DNA of 64,000 nucleotides from the NCBI RefSeq assembly GCF_901000735.1, contig NC_081549.1:2800942-2864941 (forward strand). Direction: 5' to 3'. This document shows positions 63,001 to 64,000 of the stretch, one piece after another (position 1 is the stretch's first letter; every line of letters starts with the position of its first letter). Source of the stretch: Corylus avellana. Taxonomy: Eukaryota > Streptophyta > Magnoliopsida > Fagales > Betulaceae. The position numbers were made by a program, and so were the translations under genes. Under the pieces are notes generated by a model. The model ran no database searches and had not been told where the DNA came from. It saw nothing but the letters and a program-made list of their open reading frames with translations.

Positions 63001-63305
63001 ATTCTTCTGACGACAATTTTTCTCCAAGTGTGTATTCTTTCAATTTAGTTTATAAAATTGTTATATGTCATTTTGAACATGTAAAAAAATTTAATAAAAT
63101 TTTCTCAAACTCAATTATTGTTATTAAAAAAAAAATGGAGAAAAAAACTGACCCCAGATGGTCTTTTTCTTTTTTTTTTTGTTTTTCCCAAAGAGTATAA
63201 AGATATGAGTAGTGATAATCATAACATCAGCGTAAATAAACAGTCACTCATGCTGGTGTATTCTATAATATTACTGTCCAAATTTTTTTTAATAATATAA
63301 TAATA
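60051..63305. repeat. Right copy of the gap-flanking duplication
   Basis: Repeats 56699-59950 almost exactly and then continues into the hairpin array, which in the left copy is cut off by the gap. It most likely represents the other haplotype or an overlapping contig end. Confidence 0.95.
60086..60253 (+). CDS. Second copy of exon 2 of the 108-residue gene (assembly duplicate)
   Basis: Same sequence as 56734-56901, with intact acceptor, frame and stop. It has no exon 1 of its own. If the duplication is an assembly artefact, as the gap suggests, this is the same exon seen twice. If real, it would be an orphan 3' exon. Confidence 0.75.
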   Translation: MILSQEKNIQKLNELVQSLREQLQQCRGESDISNGTATSLTELLTELERHPILED

Positions 63306-63609
63306 TTATAATACACCAACGTGGTGTATTTTATAACATTTATTTTTTAATATTACTGTTCAATTTTTTTTTTTAATAATATAATAATATTATTATAATA
63401 CACCAGTGTGAGTGACTGTTCACTCACGCTGGTGTATTTTATAAGATTATTTTTTAATATTACTGTTCAAACTTTTTTAATACTATAATACATTAGTGTG
63501 AGTGAACAATCACTAACACTGGTGTATTATAATATTATTATATTATTGTTCAAATTTCTTTTAATAATATAATAATATTATAATATACCAGCGTGAATAA
63601 ATGTTCACC
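63226..63609. repeat. Tandem array of palindromic (hairpin) units, about 90-bp period
   Basis: Five units, each centred on an inverted repeat of the type CACCAGCGTGAGTGA...TCACTCACGCTGGTG embedded in AATAATATAATAATATT spacers. Centres lie near 63243, 63320, 63420, 63508 and 63595 (the last partial). Unit 2 has lost the inner stem, leaving AATACACCAACGTGGTGTATT. Arms differ between units. No coding capacity. Confidence 0.85.
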
Positions 63610-64000
63610 GAATATCCTTACTCATAAAGATATAGATACATTTGATCTCCTTTTGGTACTCTTTCTCGAACTTGATCGAGCACTTTCCAAAGTTGTGTTG
63701 GCTTACATCAAACATAAATTGTAGTCTCACCCACCCCATTTACTTATTGATTCGGAGTGCAATTATATGAGCAGTTAGCAGTTTATTGAGAGAAGAAGAC
63801 GTGTGCAATCAAAAACTAAATGTAATTCTCAAGGAAAGTTGGGTAAAGTGGGTTACTTTCATACCCAACTTCCTTAATGCTTTGAAAACGACAATTCGCG
63901 GCCGCTAATCTGTTGCCGTCGATCTTTATATCACACACTAATTGGGGGATCATTTATGGCTCTTCTAACTTTTCATTCATATGTACTTGTAAATTTAATA
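63610..64000. other. Intergenic, no gene recognised
   Basis: AT-rich with no supported gene up to the window end. Confidence 0.5.

Noticed and set aside
58023..63300. Paired identical small frames at 58.0-59.4 kb and 61.4-62.8 kb
   Set aside because: They are identical only because the whole block is present twice around the gap; no coding evidence.
63226..63609. CRISPR-like array at the right end
   Set aside because: Regular spacing with palindromic repeats, but repeats are diverged, spacers are AT-rich copies of each other, and this is plant nuclear DNA.

Overview
The window is nuclear DNA from a flowering plant, most likely a woody eudicot (the taxon is an inference). It is strongly AT-rich with long poly-A/poly-T and (AT)n tracts. 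Genes are sparse and carry GT-AG introns, intergenic space is crowded with plant-type transposons, and two 100-N scaffold gaps show it is a draft assembly.

Left part (about 1-38 kb): an accessory region built around short-chain dehydrogenase/reductase (SDR) genes of the plant SDR110C type (secoisolariciresinol dehydrogenase / momilactone synthase / xanthoxin dehydrogenase relatives). Two copies look intact, both on the minus strand and both with a tiny first exon: a divergent one at 5324-6333 and one at 35151-36083. Between them lie a copy with one frameshift (17720-18629), a clear pseudogene (28499-29470), and two short exon fragments in opposite orientation (12893-13045 and 14396-14531). 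The copies share flanking DNA on both sides, including relics of exons from a TLDc gene that sits intact at 39-44 kb, so they arose by segmental duplication. One housekeeping gene, cytosolic ribosomal protein S17 (11790-12224, minus), sits inside with a classic telo-box and site II promoter.

Mobile elements are plentiful and several can be delimited to the base: a hAT element with 8-bp target duplication (3750-4763), a complete Ty1/copia element with 5-bp duplication, tRNA-Met primer site and one in-frame stop (23428-28455), Mutator-like elements with 9-bp duplications (36625-37488, 10029-10199, probably 6584-7041), a Tourist-like MITE (12573-12795), a CACTA end, LINE 3' ends, a copia 3' remnant and an inverted mosaic of TRIM elements (53973-55028).

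Right part (about 39-57 kb): three ordinary plant genes. A minus-strand 8-exon gene (39379-44116) encodes a 421-residue TLDc protein resembling animal MEAK7. It shares a 383-bp divergent promoter with a plus-strand 3-exon gene for a 166-residue unrecognised protein (44500-47162). A plus-strand gene (51056-56901) encodes a 108-residue membrane-anchored coiled-coil protein.

Assembly caveats: the DNA after each gap repeats DNA lying before it (30580-31352 = 32183-32957; 56699-59950 = 60051-63305), with small differences that look allelic. The second copies, including a second last exon at 60086-60253, are probably unmerged haplotypes and not real duplications.
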